In this document: piece by piece, positions 4,792-5,362 of the stretch
Layout: each line of letters starts with the position of its first letter
Numbering within the stretch: the first letter of the stretch is position 1
Assembly: GCA_011523195.1 (NCBI GenBank)
Contig: WTHH01000528.1
Coordinates: forward strand, 1 to 5,362
From: Verrucomicrobiales bacterium
GTDB taxonomy: Bacteria > Verrucomicrobiota > Verrucomicrobiia > Limisphaerales > UBA1096
Length of the DNA stretch: 5,362 bases
Direction: 5' to 3'
Made by a program: the position numbers and the translations under genes
Notes under the pieces: model-generated
Seen by the model: the letters and a program-made list of their open reading frames with translations, nothing else
What the model was told of the DNA's origin: nothing
Database searches by the model: none

Positions 4792-5362
4792 TTATTGCGT
4801 GGCTGTGAGTGTGCTAATGGTTTGCCCCAGTCTCTGGTCGTGCGCCTGAATCACTTTTTGGTTGGCCTCAAAGTGACGCATGGAACGAATTAAACTGGTC
4901 ATCTCCGTCAACGAGGTGCTGTTGGACTGTTCAAGAAAACCCTGCTCAATCTCGGTGAACCCCTCGGTATCTCGGTCGATATCCGCCATGGGCATCCCCA
5001 TGTCGGCCGGGTTCGCCTTGTAGTATGCCCCGGAGATACGTGTCAGATTTGAGGGATCATTGAACGCAAACAACTGCAGTTGCCCGATCACTTCACCGGC
5101 CTGACTTGCTGTTCCATTCTTGGCAATCACCAGAGACTGCACTTGGTTGGGATCGTTAAGCTGCAGGCCAGTGTCGTATCCTTCCTTGGTTACCAGCTGG
5201 CCTGAGGGCAAAATTTTCAATTCACCGTCCCTTGTAAAAAGGTTGTTCCCCTGTGGATCCTGTACCTGCAAAAAACCTTTCCCTATCAGAGCAATGTCCG
5301 TCTTGACCTGCGTTTGCTTGAGCGGCCCTTGCTCGAAATTTATGGCAAGACTCGGCTTGGGC
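4792..5362 (-). CDS. flgF: FlgF, flagellar proximal rod protein, 5' end outside the window
   Basis: The frame is open to the right edge, so 189 C-terminal residues are visible and roughly 50-60 N-terminal ones are missing. The TTG at 5271 is an internal Leu codon, not the start: upstream in frame lie INFEQGPLKQTQVKTDIALI and GKGF, the conserved approach to the rod core. Then follow QVQDPQGNNLFTRDGELKI (Thr-Arg-Asp-Gly motif), GQLQLFAFNDPSNLTRISGA, and the C-terminal rod helix with TEIEQGFLEQSNSTSLTEM and IRSMRHFEANQKVIQAHD. It is a paralogue of FlgG. The call as FlgF rests on its place directly before flgG and on the C-terminal IRSMRHFEANQ, which differs from FlgG's IKAQRAYEVNS. FlgF forms part of the proximal rod and is exported by the flagellar type III apparatus. 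Confidence 0.93.
   Translation of the reverse strand, partial: PKPSLAINFEQGPLKQTQVKTDIALIGKGFLQVQDPQGNNLFTRDGELKILPSGQLVTKEGYDTGLQLNDPNQVQSLVIAKNGTASQAGEVIGQLQLFAFNDPSNLTRISGAYYKANPADMGMPMADIDRDTEGFTEIEQGFLEQSNSTSLTEMTSLIRSMRHFEANQKVIQAHDQRLGQTISTLTATQ

Noticed and set aside
4983..5006. Inverted repeat CATGGG/CCCATG with a partly paired extension in flgF
   Set aside because: The perfect core is only 6 bp and arises from repetitive codons for Met-Gly-Met-Pro-Met; there is no further support.

Overview
The window is a compact flagellar basal-body operon, transcribed entirely from the minus strand and so read right to left. The order is flgF (5' end outside the window), flgG, flgA, flgH, flgI, a short flgJ-type rod-binding gene, and flgN. 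A short open frame then runs off the left edge. Six genes are recognisable from family motifs over most of their length. The seventh, flgN, is recognised mainly from its helical pattern and C-terminal motif. No RNA genes, insertion sequences, CRISPR arrays or clear terminators are visible.

The source is a motile, outer-membrane-bearing bacterium, because it carries P-ring (FlgI) and L-ring (FlgH) genes. The rod-binding FlgJ without a muramidase domain, flgA placed between flgG and flgH, the Cys-less FlgH, and the moderate base composition with an AT-rich flgG suggest a lineage outside the Gammaproteobacteria. My best guess is the Verrucomicrobiota/PVC side. This is inference from gene order and protein character, not from a search.

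Layout: 4792-5362 flgF and 3991-4779 flgG encode the proximal and distal rod. 3019-3972 flgA encodes the periplasmic P-ring chaperone and overlaps flgH by 32 bp. 2394-3050 flgH is the L ring and 1020-2387 flgI the P ring; they are separated by 6 bp and share a reading frame. 658-1008 is flgJ (TTG start), joined to flgN (164-661) by an ATGA overlap. 133-163 is a short gap with no clear signal. 1-132 is an unidentified partial open frame.

Together the genes complete the rod and its two bushings: rod proteins are exported and polymerise, the rod-binding protein helps the rod pass the cell wall, FlgA places FlgI around the rod, and FlgH forms the outer-membrane ring. FlgN then escorts the hook-filament junction proteins FlgK and FlgL, whose genes may lie further left.

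The main non-coding signals are a perfect palindromic decamer CTTGGCCAAG present four times in two reading frames; a 38-nt near-perfect inverted repeat built from two such units inside the start of flgJ; and a perfect 10-bp inverted repeat near the end of flgI. Protein-level oddities are a FlgH with no cysteine (hence no lipobox) and a FlgI with a basic 46-residue extension before its signal peptide.
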